Below, piece by piece: positions 33,585-44,548 of a stretch of DNA of 64,000 bases. Below the pieces are notes generated by a model. It was not told where the DNA came from, searched no databases, and saw only the letters and a list, made by a program, of their open reading frames with translations. This DNA comes from Prorocentrum cordatum (taxonomy: Eukaryota; Sar; Dinophyceae; Prorocentrales; Prorocentraceae): positions 237,501 to 301,500 of the forward strand of contig CAUYUJ010015496.1 of the NCBI GenBank assembly GCA_963575745.1, in the 5' to 3' direction. Both the position numbers and the translations under genes were made by a program. Within the stretch, counting starts at the first letter, position 1. Each line of letters opens with the position of its first letter.

Positions 33585-33905
33585 GGCTGGTGGGTGGGGA
33601 TATGCCGATGGGGTGTGCCGCGCCGAAAGAAAGGGGTCGGGTTGGAGAGGTGCGCCGTGCCGAAATAAAGGCGTCGGGGCGGAGGGTGCGCGCGGGGGGG
33701 GGGCGTGCCGAAAGAAAAGGGTCGGGGCGGAAACGGTGCGCTGGCTGGTGGGTTGGGGAAATGCGGATAGGGTGTGCCGTGCCGAAATACAGGGGTCGGG
33801 GCGGAGAAGTGCGCCGTGCCGATCTAAAGGAGTCGGGGTGGAGAGGCGCGCTGGCTGGTGGGTGGGGGGGATGCGAAGGGTGTGTGGAGTGGGCGTGCCG
33901 TGCCG
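33585..33905. repeat. G+C-rich minisatellite (GTGCCGAAAxAAAGGxGTCGGGG)
   Basis: Five to six diverged copies of a ~45-60 bp unit containing GTGCGCCGTGCCGAAA, AAAGGGGTCGGGGCGGA and GCTGGCTGGTGGGT. One and a half copies of the same unit recur at 35,757-35,815, beside the acidic ORF. Confidence 0.7.
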
Positions 33906-34562
33906 AAACTGGGCGCCGGCGGTAAACCGTCAACCTTCGTTACCGCCGGGGGACTCGTAGAGCTTCCTGACAACATATAATGTCGAACAAAAATTACACT
34001 GAAAAAAAAGTTTTCTAGATCGGGCAGCAGACCGAGTTCAGAGCTCTGGATTCAACAGACAACGGCCACTGATGATTCTGAATGAGATTCTGTACGTATC
34101 AGCTCTGTAGCTGTCATGTAGCTCGAGTTAAGTAGAGAAAACCGAGAGCGCCTGTCAAGATGACTCGAATAATACGAATAGGTTTGTGGACCTAGCTCGG
34201 CTAGCAGACCGAGCTCAGACCTCTGGATTCAACAGGCGAACGCGGCTGATCATTCTACATCGATTAGCTGTGCTCATCAGCTCTGTAGCTGTCCTAAAGC
34301 TCGAGTTATCTGGAGAAAGCCAGCAGCGCGTGACAAGATGACCCGAAACGGCCGATCCCGCCTGGACGCTTTTTGGCAGTAAAAGATGACCGATCGAGCT
34401 GAGATCAAGATGGCGAGCGGGAATAAGATCGAATATCACGGGAAAAAATACTAGAGCTCTAACGAATGGTTGAATTTCGAGAACAAAATTTTCAACCTAC
34501 CAAAAGTCAGCAAAAGGTCCGTCGAGATTTCTCTTGCCAACTAGCTCTCCAGCGCCCCGGAA
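33906..34562 (+). mobile_element. HP1 element copy g, internally shortened
   Basis: Hairpin, ACATATAATGTCGAAC linker, then only two to three 177-bp units, the CAAGATGGCGAGCGGGAATA block and CTTGCCAACTAGCTCTCCAGC, cut at GGAA by the next element. Confidence 0.75.
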
Positions 34563-35580
34563 CTCGCGCCGGCGGTGAACCGTCAACCTCGTCACCGCCG
34601 GGGACCTCGTACAGCTCCTTTCACGCGTGAGAGTGCTTAGAGTCGAAAGAGAGAGCTTCTGGAGGCATTTCTCGAAAAAGGCAAAATTGATTTTTTTCAC
34701 GTCGGCATGAAGTTGGTTCCTCCAAGTGTTTCGATAGTAAAAGTGCGCCTACAGAGCTCATATTAAGACAGAGAGGCACTCATAATCGTTTACAGGTGCG
34801 AAAAATCTGCTTTCTCAAAATGAATTGTCAAATATCTTTCAAATCTTAGCAAAACCACCCAAAAGTTATCACTTTGTCCTTTCTGGCCGGGTCGGCCAAC
34901 TGGCGCCGGCGGTGAACCGTCAACCTAGTCACCGCCGGGCACCTCGAAGAGCTCCTTGTACGCGTAAGAGTGCTCAGCAACAAAAGAGAGGGCTTCTGGA
35001 AGCATTTCTCGAACAAAAAGAAAACATCATTGTTTTTCCTGTCGACATGAAGTTGGTTTCGCCAAGTGTTTCGATAGTAAAAGTGCATCTAGAGAGCTCA
35101 TATTAAGACAAAGAGGCCCTCATAGTCGTCCACAGGTGCGAAAAATCTGCTTTCGCAAAATAAATGGTCAAATATCTTTCAAATTTTTGCAAAACCACTC
35201 AAAAGTTGACACTTTGTCCGCCCCGGCCAGGTGGGCCAACTGGGAACCGGCGGTAAACCGTCAACCAGGTTACCGCCGGGCACCTCGTAGAGCTATTTTG
35301 TTGCACAGCGCTCCTCGGAACACGTCAAGGAAGCTTCTGAAGCGAGAGCCCAAAAACTCAAAAAATCACGATTTTTCGGTTTCCATCCAAAACCAGTTCC
35401 TGCAAGTCTTTCGATAGTAATACTGCAGCTACGGACTTGGAAATTTAACTGGCAGACGCGGCATACCCTTCTACACGTGAGAAAAATCTGGTTTCTCAAA
35501 ATGAATTGTCAAACATCTTTCAAATCTGAGCAAACCCGACCCAAAGTCACCACTTTGTCTCTTAAGGCCGGGTCGGCCAA
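34563..35580 (+). repeat. HP2-HP2-HP3 array, first copy of a segmental duplication
   Basis: HP2 at 34,563-34,899 (hairpin arms CCGGCGGTGA 34,569-34,578 and TCACCGCCGG 34,592-34,601), HP2 at 34,900-35,239, HP3 at 35,240-35,580. The same three elements in the same order recur at 36,447-37,349, offset 1,880-1,884 bp, with few differences. Confidence 0.75.
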
Positions 35581-35756
35581 CTAGCTCCACCCCGCGCCGG
35601 AATTCCTCTAGCTCATCGATGGCGAAGAGCTCTACGAGGTACTAGCTCCACCCCGCGCCGGATTTCCTCTAGCTCATCGATGCCGAAGAGCTCTACGAGG
35701 TATTACTCTTAAGCTTCCAGCAATCAATTGCGAAGGGAAGCTCTACGAGTTATAAA
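35581..35756 (+). repeat. Two tandem S modules and an HP1 terminal hairpin
   Basis: S modules at 35,581-35,641 and 35,642-35,702, then TTACTCTTAAGCTTCCAGCAATCAATTGC-GAAGGGAAGCTCTACGAGTTA, the 3' end of an HP1 element on its own. Confidence 0.75.
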
Positions 35757-35785
35757 GGGGTCGGCGGGGGGTGCGCCGTGCCGAA

Positions 35786-36430
35786 CTAAAAGGGTCGGGG
35801 CGGAAGGGAACGAGCCTCAGTCCTACGCTGAAACAGCTGTCTCGGGAGTCGGTGTAGCTCACGCCAAAGAGCACTGACATCGATGCTGGCAAATGCCCAG
35901 TCCCTGGTAGCTTGCCACTCGTCCTCCTTCACTGCTGAACTCACAGCTGCGTTAGAAAACCTCCCAGTCGTTGAACTCCCAGGGTGTGAAGTCATAGAAT
36001 CTGTATAATGAGAACAATGCAACTGCTCATTCCGCAACTCCTCATTCCGCAACTCCTCACCCTGCAACTCCTCATCATGCAACTCCTCTTTCAGAACACC
36101 TGGATCAACAGAAACAGAAACCACTTCCGAGTTTTTGTTGTTGTTAGTTACTGAAGAGCTCCAGTCAAACGCAGAATCAGGCTGAACATGCTCGACCTCG
36201 TCGCCCATCACCTTCTGAAGATTTTCCTGCCAATCTTCATTCAGAACCGCAGGGTCAATAGAGACAGAAACCAGCATCGACTGCAGCACACCCTCCGAAG
36301 ACTCTAGCACATCTCGAGGCTGCACCACACCAGGAGACTCCTCCACCTCCTTCCACACCTTAAGATCTTCCTGCCCAGCCTTCCCAAGACAATCCGACGG
36401 AGCGTCCGGAGATGAAGCGTGGCAGACTTC
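35786..36430 (-). CDS. Acidic protein fragment with two internal repeats
   Basis: Open minus-strand frame in single-copy sequence between repeats. The frame continues upstream into an HP2 repeat to 36,583, but that part is repeat translation. It reads AGQEDLKVWKEVEESPG, MLVSVSIDPAVLNEDWQENL, then VVSVSVDPGVLKEELHDEEL, a pentapeptide run GEELRNEELRNEQL, and DWAFASIDVSALWRELHRLP, which looks like a third, diverged repeat. The repeated VSxDPxVLxE unit suggests real coding history. No start codon of its own, so it is probably an exon or gene fragment captured in the array. No family recognised. Confidence 0.4.
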   Translation of the reverse strand, partial: EVCHASSPDAPSDCLGKAGQEDLKVWKEVEESPGVVQPRDVLESSEGVLQSMLVSVSIDPAVLNEDWQENLQKVMGDEVEHVQPDSAFDWSSSVTNNNKNSEVVSVSVDPGVLKEELHDEELQGEELRNEELRNEQLHCSHYTDSMTSHPGSSTTGRFSNAAVSSAVKEDEWQATRDWAFASIDVSALWRELHRLPRQLFQRRTEARSLPPRPF

Positions 36431-36446
36431 AGAGCTGGAATCAAAC

Positions 36447-37349
36447 TGGCGCCGGCGGTGAACCGTCAACCTGGTCACCGCCGGGAACCTCGTAGAGCTC
36501 CTTTCACGCGCGAGAGTGCTCAGAGTCGAAAGAGAAAGCTTCTGGAGGCATTTCTCGAAAAAGGCAAAATTGATTTTTTTCACGTCGGCATGAAGTTGGT
36601 TCCTCCAAGTGTTTCGATAGTAGAAGTGCGCCTACAGAGCTCATATTAAGACAGAGAGGCCCTCATAATCGTTTACAGGTGCGAAAAATCTGCTTTCTCA
36701 AAATGAATTGTCAAATATCTTTCAAATCTTAGCAAAACCACCCAAAAGTTATCACTTTGTCCTTTCTGGCCGGGTCGGCCAACTGGCGCCGGCGGTGAAC
36801 CGTCAACCTAGTCACCGCCGGGCACCTCGAAGAGCTCCTTGTACGCGTAAGAGTGCTCAGCAACAAAAGAGGGCTTCTGGAAGCATCTCGAACAAAAAGA
36901 AAACGTCATTGTTTTGCATGTCGACATGAAGTTGGTTTCGCCAAGTGTTTCGATGGTAAAAGTGCATCTAGAGAGCTCACATTAAAACAAAGAGGCCCTC
37001 ATAGTCGTCCACAGGTGCGAAAAATCTGCTTTCGCAAAATAAATGGTCAAATATCTTTCAAATTTTTGCAAAACCACTCAAAAGTTGACACTTTGTCCGC
37101 CCCGGCCGGGTGGGCCAACTGGGAACCGGCGGTAAACCGTCAACCAGGTTACCGCCGGGCACCTCGTAGAACTATTTTGTTGCACAGCGCTCCTCGGAAC
37201 ACGTCAAGGAAGCTTCTGAAGCGAGAGCCCAAAAACTCAAAAAATCACGATTTTTCGGTTTCCATCCAGAATCAGTTCCTGCAAGTCTTTCGATAGTAAT
37301 ACTGCAGCTACGGACTTGAAAATTTAACTGGCAGACGCGGCAGAACCCA
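36447..37349 (+). repeat. HP2-HP2-HP3 array, second copy of the segmental duplication
   Basis: HP2 at 36,447-36,782, HP2 at 36,783-37,119, HP3 at 37,120-37,349, near-identical to 34,563-35,440. The HP3 is cut at CAGAACCCA by another HP3 starting at 37,350. Confidence 0.75.
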
Positions 37350-37381
37350 CTGGGAACCGGCGGTAAACCGTCAACCAGGTT

Positions 37382-38630
37382 TTTTTTGCGTCTTTGCTGG
37401 GACCATCTTGGCCACTGAGGCCAGGTCCAACGAAGTCTCAGGCGAAGCGAAGCCTCAAAATTGCCAAGCAAGCAGTCCGCTCTTATAGAGAAACAGAAGC
37501 ATGCATGACCAAAGACGTTCGCACAACCTGTAGGAGAACATCGCAGATGCGCTCCGCCACTGAAGGCTCGTACAACCCTACAACAGTGAGAACACTGAAG
37601 AGGCAAGACTAAGACTACGACAAGAGAGCCAGGAGACCTGGCCAAGGACTGAACATGCACACACTGAATTGTTAGAGCTCAATGAGAGATAAAGTGAGGA
37701 AAAGAAGAACAAATGAAAAACAAGCATTACAGCCTTCGCTGCACTGAATAAAGATGCACTGAATAACCACACGAGGCAATCTCAATAACAAACAAAAAAA
37801 GACCACGCGAGGCGATCTCAATCATTAATGCATGACCGCACGAGGCAATCACAATCTGAAAGACTATGCACTGAGTAAGGATGCACAGAAGGAATTCAAT
37901 GCGCTACCCGCACTCGAAAGAGATCAACATGCAATCCACTCAAGGCAGATCTGGAAGAAACGAGACTTACGAGCACCACTCTAGGCAGTGCGGAACAAGT
38001 CCGCGTATACAAATTGCCACCACCAAACCGCAACGAGACATGAGTATGAGAGGCAGACAATGACAAGCAAGATGTATTACGAGCACCACTCTAGGCAGTG
38101 AGGAACAAGTCCGCGTACACATTTTGCCACCGCCAAACCGCAACGAGAAATGAGTATGAGAGGCAGACAATGACAAGCAGGATGTATTACGAGCACCACT
38201 CTAGGCAGTGAGGAACAAGTCCGCGCATACAAATTGCCACCACCAAACCGCAACGAGACATAAGTATGAGAGGCAGACAATGACAAGCAAGATGTATTAC
38301 GAGCACCACTCTAGGCAGTGAGGAACAAGTCCGCGCACACAAATTGCCACCGCCAAACCGCAACGAGAAATGAGTATGGGAGGCAGACAATGACAAGCAA
38401 GATGTATTACGAGCACCACTCTAGGCAGTGAGGAACAAGTCCGCGTATACAAATTGCCACCACCAAACCGCAACGAGAAATGAATATGAGAGGCAAACAA
38501 TGACAAGCAAGATGTACAGGGAGATGGGCAGTTGCGTAATCAGAGCAAACAACACGCTAGCTCAACGTTCACCTTCGCGGAGGTTCCCCAGACAGGAGAA
38601 AATGAACGTTCGCGGAGCTTGAGCCTTGAG
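37382..38630 (-). mobile_element. Insert C: retroposed non-coding RNA with a spliced-leader relic
   Basis: It sits in the loop of an HP3 hairpin: left arm to CAACCAGGTT at 37,381, right flank GCCGGGCACCTCG from 38,630. On the minus strand it begins GGCTCAAGGCTCAAG (38,632-38,618), two overlapping copies of the end of the dinoflagellate spliced leader, and ends ...AAAGACGCAAAAAA. That is the structure of a trans-spliced, polyadenylated transcript copied back into DNA. No ORF beyond repeat translation. It contains five 110-bp tandem repeats. Confidence 0.6.
37969..38519. repeat. 110-bp tandem repeat, five copies
   Basis: Copies begin ACGAGCACCACTCTAGGCAG with exact 110-bp spacing (first bases of GAGCACCACT at 37,971, 38,081, 38,191, 38,301, 38,411). 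Copies differ by a few bases. Similar 69-codon minus-strand frames in each are shadows of the repeat. Confidence 0.9.
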
Positions 38631-38632
38631 CC
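38618..38632 (-). other. Tandem spliced-leader relic GGCTCAAG-GCTCAAG
   Basis: At the 5' end of insert C the minus strand reads GGCTCAAGGCTCAAGCTCC. The dinoflagellate spliced leader (22 nt) ends TTTTGGCTCAAG. Tandem truncated leaders at 5' ends of retroposed genes are known from dinoflagellates. The first two or three bases (GGC) could also belong to the target CCGGGC. Confidence 0.55.
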
Positions 38633-38826
38633 GGGCACCTCGTAGAGCTATTTTGTTGCACAGCGCTCCTCGGAACACGTCAAGGAAGCTTCTGAAGCGA
38701 GAGCCCAAAAATTCAAAAAAATCACGATTTTTCGGTTTCCATCCAAAATCAGTTCCTGCAAGTCTTTCGATAGTAATACTGCAGCTACGGACTTGAGAAT
38801 TTAACTGGCAGACGCGGCATAACCCA
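38631..38826 (+). mobile_element. HP3 element, right part (after insert C)
   Basis: Continues CCGGGCACCTCGTAGAGCTATTTTG and the HP3 body to CATAACCCA, where HP1 copy h starts. Confidence 0.7.
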
Positions 38827-41800
38827 CTGGGCGCCGGCGGTAAACCGTCAACCTTCGTTACCGCCGGGGGACTCGTAGAGCTTCCTGACAACATAATGTC
38901 GAAAAAATACACTGAAAAAATAATTTTTTCAGCCCACGCAATTTCAGATCTCTCCGATGTATGCTTCTGGATTATCTTCTGTACGGGCTCTGTATCCTAC
39001 AGCCCGAGTTACGCGCGTAAATCGACAGCACTTCTCAAGATGACTCGAACAATACGAATTTTGGCAAAAGTAGCTCGAGTATCAGACCGAGTTCAGACCT
39101 CTGCATGCGACAGGCGGACGCGTCTGATGTCTCTGAATCGATTCCTGTGATTACCAGCCCTGCAGCCCCCCTACAGCCCGAGTTAAGTGCAGGAAACCGA
39201 CAGCATCTCTCAGGATGACTCGAACAATACGGATAGTTCTGAAGACCTAGTTCGGGCAGCAGACAGAGTTCGGGGCAGACGCATCTGATGTCTCCGAATC
39301 GATTCCAGTGATTACCAGCCATGCAGCCCCCCACAGCCCAAGTTGAGTGCAGAGAACCGACAGCATCTCTCAAGATGAGTCGAACAATACGAATAGTTTC
39401 GCGATTCTAGATCGGGCAGCAGACCGAGTTCAGAGCTCTGGATTCAACAGACAACGACCACTGATGATTCTGAATCAGATTCTGTACGTATCAGCGCTGT
39501 AGCTGTCCTGTAGCTCGAGTTAAATACAGAAAATCGAGAGTGTTTGTCCAGATGACTCGAATAATACGAGTAGGTTTGCGGACCTAGCTTGGCTAGCAGA
39601 CCGAGTTCAGACTTCTGGGTTCAACAGGCGAACGCGCCTAATCATTCTGGATCGATTAGCTGTGCTCACCAGCTCTGTAGCTGTCCTGAAGCTCGAGTTA
39701 TCTTGAGAAAACCGACAGCGCGTGACAAGATGACCCGAAACGGCCGATCCCGCCTGGACGCTTTCGGCAGTAAAAGCTACCCGATCGAGCTGAGATCAAG
39801 ATGGCGAGCGGGAATGAGATCGAATATCACGGGAAGAAATACTAGAGCTCTAACGCATTAAGGAATTTCGAGAACAAAATTTTCAACCGACAAAAGTCAT
39901 CAAAAGGTCCGTCGAGATTTTCTTGCCAACTAGCTCTCCAGCGCCCCGGAATTACTGGCGGTGAACTGTCAACGTTTGTTACCGCCGGGGACTCGTAGAG
40001 CTTCCTGACTACATATAATGTTGGGAAAAAAAGTTTTTCAGCCCAAGCAATTTCAGACCTCTCGGATGCAACAGCCGGAATGCCCCCGATGCATCTGGAT
40101 TGTCTTCTGCACGAGCTCTGTAGCTCTCCTACAGCCCGAGTTACGTGCGTAAATCGACAGCACCTCTCAAGATGAAAACCTAGCTCGAGTATCAGACCGA
40201 GTTCAGACCTCTGCATGCGACAGGCGGACGCGTCTGATGTCTCTGAGTCGATCCCTGTGATCACCAGCCCTGCAGCCCCCCCTACAGCACGAGTTAAGTG
40301 CAGGAAACCGACAGCACCTCTCAGCATGACTCGAGAAATACGAATAGTTTCGCGGACCTATTTCGGGCAGCAGACAGAGTTCAGAGCTCTGTATTCGAAA
40401 GGCGAAAGCGCCTGGTGTCTCCGAATCGATTCCAGTGATTACCAGCCATGCAGCCCCCGTACAGCCCGAGTTAAGTGCAGAGAACCGACAGCATCTCTCA
40501 AGATGACTCCGACAATACGAATAGTTTCGCGATTCTAGATCGGGCAGCAGACCGAGTTCAGAGCTATGGATCCAACAGACAACGACCACTGATGATTTTG
40601 AATCAGATTCTGTACGTATCAGCTCTGTAGCTGTCCTGTAGCTCGAGTTAAGCACAGAAAACCGAGAGCGTCTGTCAAGATGACTCGAATAATACGCATA
40701 GGTTTGCGGACCTAGCTCGGCTAGCAGACCGAGTTCAGACCTCTGGGTTTAACAGGCGAACGCGCCTGATCATTTTGAATCCATTAGATGTGCTTGACAG
40801 CTCTGCAGCTGTTCTGAAGCTCGAGTTATCTTAAGAAACCGACAACGTGAATCAAGATGACTCGAACCTGTTGTTGTCAAAAACCCAAAAGCCAAGCCAG
40901 AGACGCACCCGCACTGGGCGCCGGCGGTAAGCCGTCAACCTTTGTTACCGCCGGGGGACTCGTAGAGCTTCCTCACAACAGATAATGTCGAAAAAATTAC
41001 ACTGAAAAAATAGTTTTTCAGCCCAAGCAATTTCAGACCTCTCGGATGCAACAGCCGAACGCCCCCGATGCTTCTGGATTGTCTTCTGTACGAGCTCTGT
41101 AGCTCTCGTACAGCCGGAGTTACGTGCGTAAATCGACAGCACCTCTCAAGATGACTCGAACAATACGAACAGTTTGGCAAACCTAGCTCGAGTATCGGAC
41201 CGAGTTCAGACCTCTGCATACAACAGGCGGACGCGTCTCATGTCTCTGAACCGATTCATGTTATTACCAGCCCTGCAGCCCCCCTGCAGCCCGAGTTAAG
41301 TGCAGGAAACCGACAGCACCTCTCAGGATGACTCGAACAATACGAATACTTTCGCGGACCTAGTTCAGGCAGCAGACCGAGTTCGGAGCTCTGGAGTCGA
41401 AAGGCGGATGCGCCTGATGTCCCCGAATCGATTGCTGTGATTACCAGCCCTGCAGTCCCTTACAGCCCGAGTTAAGTGTAGAGCACCGACAGCATCTCTC
41501 AAGATGACTCGAACAGTACGAATAGTTCCGCGATTCTAGATCGGGCAGCAGACCGAGTTCAGAGCTCTCGATTCAACAGACAACAGCCACTGATCATTCT
41601 GAATCAGATTTTGTACGTATCAGCTCTGTAGCTGTCCTGTAGCTCGAGTTAAGTACAGAAAACCGAGAGTGTCTCTCAAGATGACTCGAATAATACAAGA
41701 AGGTTTGCGGACCTAGCTCGGCTAGCAGGCCGAGTTCAGACCTCTGGGTTCAACAGGCGAACGCGCCTAATCATTCTACATCGATTAGCTGTGCTTACCA

Positions 41801-42104
41801 GCTCTGTAGCCGTCCTAAAGCTAGAGTTATGTTCATAAAAACGTCATCGCGTGTCAAGATGACTCGAAACGGCCGATCCCGCCTGCCTGCTTTTTGGCAG
41901 TAAAAATTACCCGATCGAGCTGAGATCAAGATGGCGAGCGGGAATAAGATCGAGTATCATGGGAAAAAATACTAGAGCTCAAACGAATTGTTGAATTTCG
42001 AGAACAAAATTTTCAACCGACCAAAAGTCATCAAAAGGTCCGTCGAGATTTTTCTTGCCAACTAGCTCTCCAGCGCCCCGGAATTACTCTTAGGCTTCCA
42101 GCAA
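38827..42104 (+). mobile_element. Three HP1 elements in tandem (copies h, i, j)
   Basis: Copy h starts at 38,827, copy i at about 39,953 (its hairpin has lost bases: CTGGCGGTGAACTG), copy j at 40,913. Each has the linker, about four 177-bp units, the GATGGCGAGCGGGAA block and, in h and j, the tail CTTGCCAACTAGCTCTCC. Between i and j, ~45 bp (40,868-40,912) are single copy. Copy j ends at GGCTTCCAGCAA, where an HP2 element has inserted in its terminal hairpin. Frames of up to 150 codons on the minus strand are 177-bp-repeat translation. Confidence 0.75.
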
Positions 42105-42502
42105 CTGGCGCCGGCGGTGAACCGTCAACCTGGTCACCGCCGGGAACCTCGTAGAGCTCCTTGCACGCGTGAGAGAGCTCAGAGTCGAAAGAGAGAGCTT
42201 CTGGAGCCATTTATCGAAAAATTGAACATTGATTTTTTTCATGTCGAGATGAAGTTGGTTCCTCCAAGTGTTTTGGTAGTAAATCTGCGCCTACAGAGCT
42301 CATATTTAGACGGAGAGGCCCTCATATTCGTTCACAGGTGCGAAAAATCTGCTTTCTCAAAACGAATTGTTAAATATCTTTCGAATATTCGCAAAACCAC
42401 CCAAAAGTTGTCACATTGTCCCTTCTGGCCAGGTCGATCAACTAGCCCCACCCCGCGCCGGAATTCCTCTAGCTCATCGATGCCGAAGAGCTCCACGAGG
42501 TA
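42105..42502 (+). mobile_element. Complete HP2 element (398 bp)
   Basis: Both ends present: CTGGCGCCGGCGGTGA...TCACCGCCGGGAACCTCGTAGAGCTCC at the left and S module GAAGAGCTCCACGAGGTA at the right. CCTCGTAGAGCTC (left) and GAGCTCCACGAGG (right, one mismatch) are subterminal inverted repeats. It interrupts the 3' hairpin of an HP1 copy. Confidence 0.75.
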
Positions 42503-43575
42503 CTGGGCGCCGGCGGCAAACCGTCAACCTTGGTTACCGCCGAGAGACTCGTAGAGCTTCCTAGCTTGACTTAAGTTGAGAAAACCGACAGCACCTACCA
42601 ACATTCCGACTAATAGTGCATATTTGTTTACCTCTGAATGCGACAGGCGGGCGCGTCTGATGTCTACGAATCGACTGCTGTCATTTCCAGCCCTGCAGCC
42701 CCCCTACAGCCCGAGTTAAGTGCAGAAACCCGACAGCGCCTCTCAGGATGACTCAAACAATACAGTAGTTTCGCAGACCAACTCGGGCAGCAGACCGCGT
42801 TCCGAGCACTGGGTTCGACAGGCAGACGCGCCTGATGTCTTCTAATCGGTTCCTGTGACCACTAGCAATGTAGCCCCCCTCAGCGCGAGTGGAGTGAAGA
42901 AGGCCGAGAGCACTTCTCAAGATGATACGAATAGTTTCGCGATTCTAGATCGGGCAGCAGACGGAGTTCCGAGCTCTGGATTCGACAGACAAACGAAAAT
43001 GATGATTCCAAATCGGTTTCTGTAAATATCAGCTCTGTAGCTGTCCTACAGCTCGGGTTAAGTACAGAAAACCGAGAGTTCCTGTCAAGATCACTCGAAT
43101 AATACGATTAGGTTTGCGGACCTAGCTCGGCTAGCAGACCGAGTTGAGACCTCTGGGTTCAACAGGCGAACGCGCCTAATCATTCTACATCGATTAGCTG
43201 TGCTTACCAGCTCTGTAGCTGTCCTGAAGCTCTAGTTATGTTCAGATAACCGTCAGCGCGTATCAAGATGACTCGAAACGGCCGATCCCGCCCGTGTGCA
43301 TTTTGGCAGTAAAAGGTACCCGATCGAGCTGAGATCAAGATGGCGAGCGGGAATAAGATCGAATATCACGGGAAAAATACGGGAGCTCTAACGAATGGTT
43401 GAATTTCGAGAACAAAATTTTCAACCGACCAAAAGTCATCAAAAGGACCGTCGAGATTTTTCTTGCCAACTAGCTCTCCGGCGCGCCGGAATTACTCTTA
43501 GCTTCCAGCAATAACTTGCTAAGGGAAGCTCTACGAGTTATAATATAACTTGCTAAGGGAAGCTCTACGAGTTAC
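42503..43575 (+). mobile_element. HP1 element copy k, with duplicated end
   Basis: Hairpin with CCGGCGGCAA/TTACCGCCGA, two to three 177-bp units, GATGGCGAGCGGGAATAA block and tail. The last part AACTTGCTAAGGGAAGCTCTACGAGTTA is present twice (about 43,510-43,537 and 43,546-43,575). Confidence 0.7.
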
Positions 43576-44025
43576 GGGTCTCGCCGCGCCAGCGACCTGT
43601 CTGGCGCCGCGCGTGCCCCTGCGCTCGCCTCAGAGTGCTTCACAAGCTGCGTCCGCATGGCCGGGTGCACACCTTGGACATGCGCGGAGGTGCCAGCTTC
43701 TGAAGCACTGCAAAAGCTTGCAAACGCGCGTGGTGGCGCTGGAAAGCTCGCCTGGCGCGCTCCTGAAGGGCAGAGAGCGACGCTTCCACGCGCGCCTGCA
43801 CGCGTGGGCGCTCGCTGCCCGGGAAGCTTCGCGGGGCCTCTGGGGCACGTTCGCGAGTCCTCTGGAGCACGTTCTACGGGAACGTATTGGAACAGACGCT
43901 CCGGGACACGCTGCGGAACCCGAGGACCCACGGAAGGGAACGTGGAGCGGTGGGCGGAAGGGTGCGGCAGTGTACGCGCACACGCCGGCTTCTTCTCTAA
44001 CAACCCTACGTAGCCCAAGAGGCCC
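43576..44025 (+). CDS. Coding-like G+C-rich island, unrecognised
   Basis: About 450 bp of single-copy, G+C-rich sequence inside HP1 DNA. A plus-strand frame to 44,044 includes a basic amphipathic stretch (ARRCQLLKHCKSLQTRVVAL, ERRFHARLHAWALAAREASR). No own start codon or domain; two minus-strand frames are also open because of composition. It may be a captured exon fragment. Confidence 0.25.
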
Positions 44026-44548
44026 GCGTGCTTTTTGGCAGTAAAAGGTACCCGATCGAGCTGAGATCAAGATGGCGAGCGAGAATAAGGAATATCACGG
44101 GAAAGAATACTAGAGCTCTAACGAATGGTTGAATTTTGAGAACAAATTTTTCAACCGACCAACAGTCAGCAAAAGCTCCGTCGAGATTTTTCTTGCCAAC
44201 TAGCTCTCCAGCGCCCCGGCATTACTCTTAAGCTTCCAGCAACAACTTGCTAAGGGAAGCTCCACGAGTTACTACACGTGAGAAAAATCTGGTTTCTCAA
44301 AATGAATTGTCAAATATCTTTCAAATCTTAGCAAAACCGACCCAAAGTCACTTTGTCTCTTAAGGCCGGGTCGGCCAACTAGCTCCACCCCGCGCCGGAA
44401 TTCCTCTAGCTCATCGATGGCGAAGAGCTCTACGAGGTACTACACGTGAGAAAAATCTGGTTTCTCAAATGAATTGTCAAATATCTTTCAAATCTGAGAA
44501 AAACTGACCCAGAGTCACCACTTCGTCTCTTAAGGCCGGGTCGGCCAA
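44026..44548 (+). repeat. HP1 tail, HP3 fragments and S module
   Basis: HP1 tail (TTTTTGGCAGTAAAAGGTACC to GGGAAGCTCCACGAGTTA), then two fragments starting CTACACGTGAGAAAAATCTGG at about 44,273 and 44,440, separated by an S module at 44,379-44,439. Confidence 0.65.
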
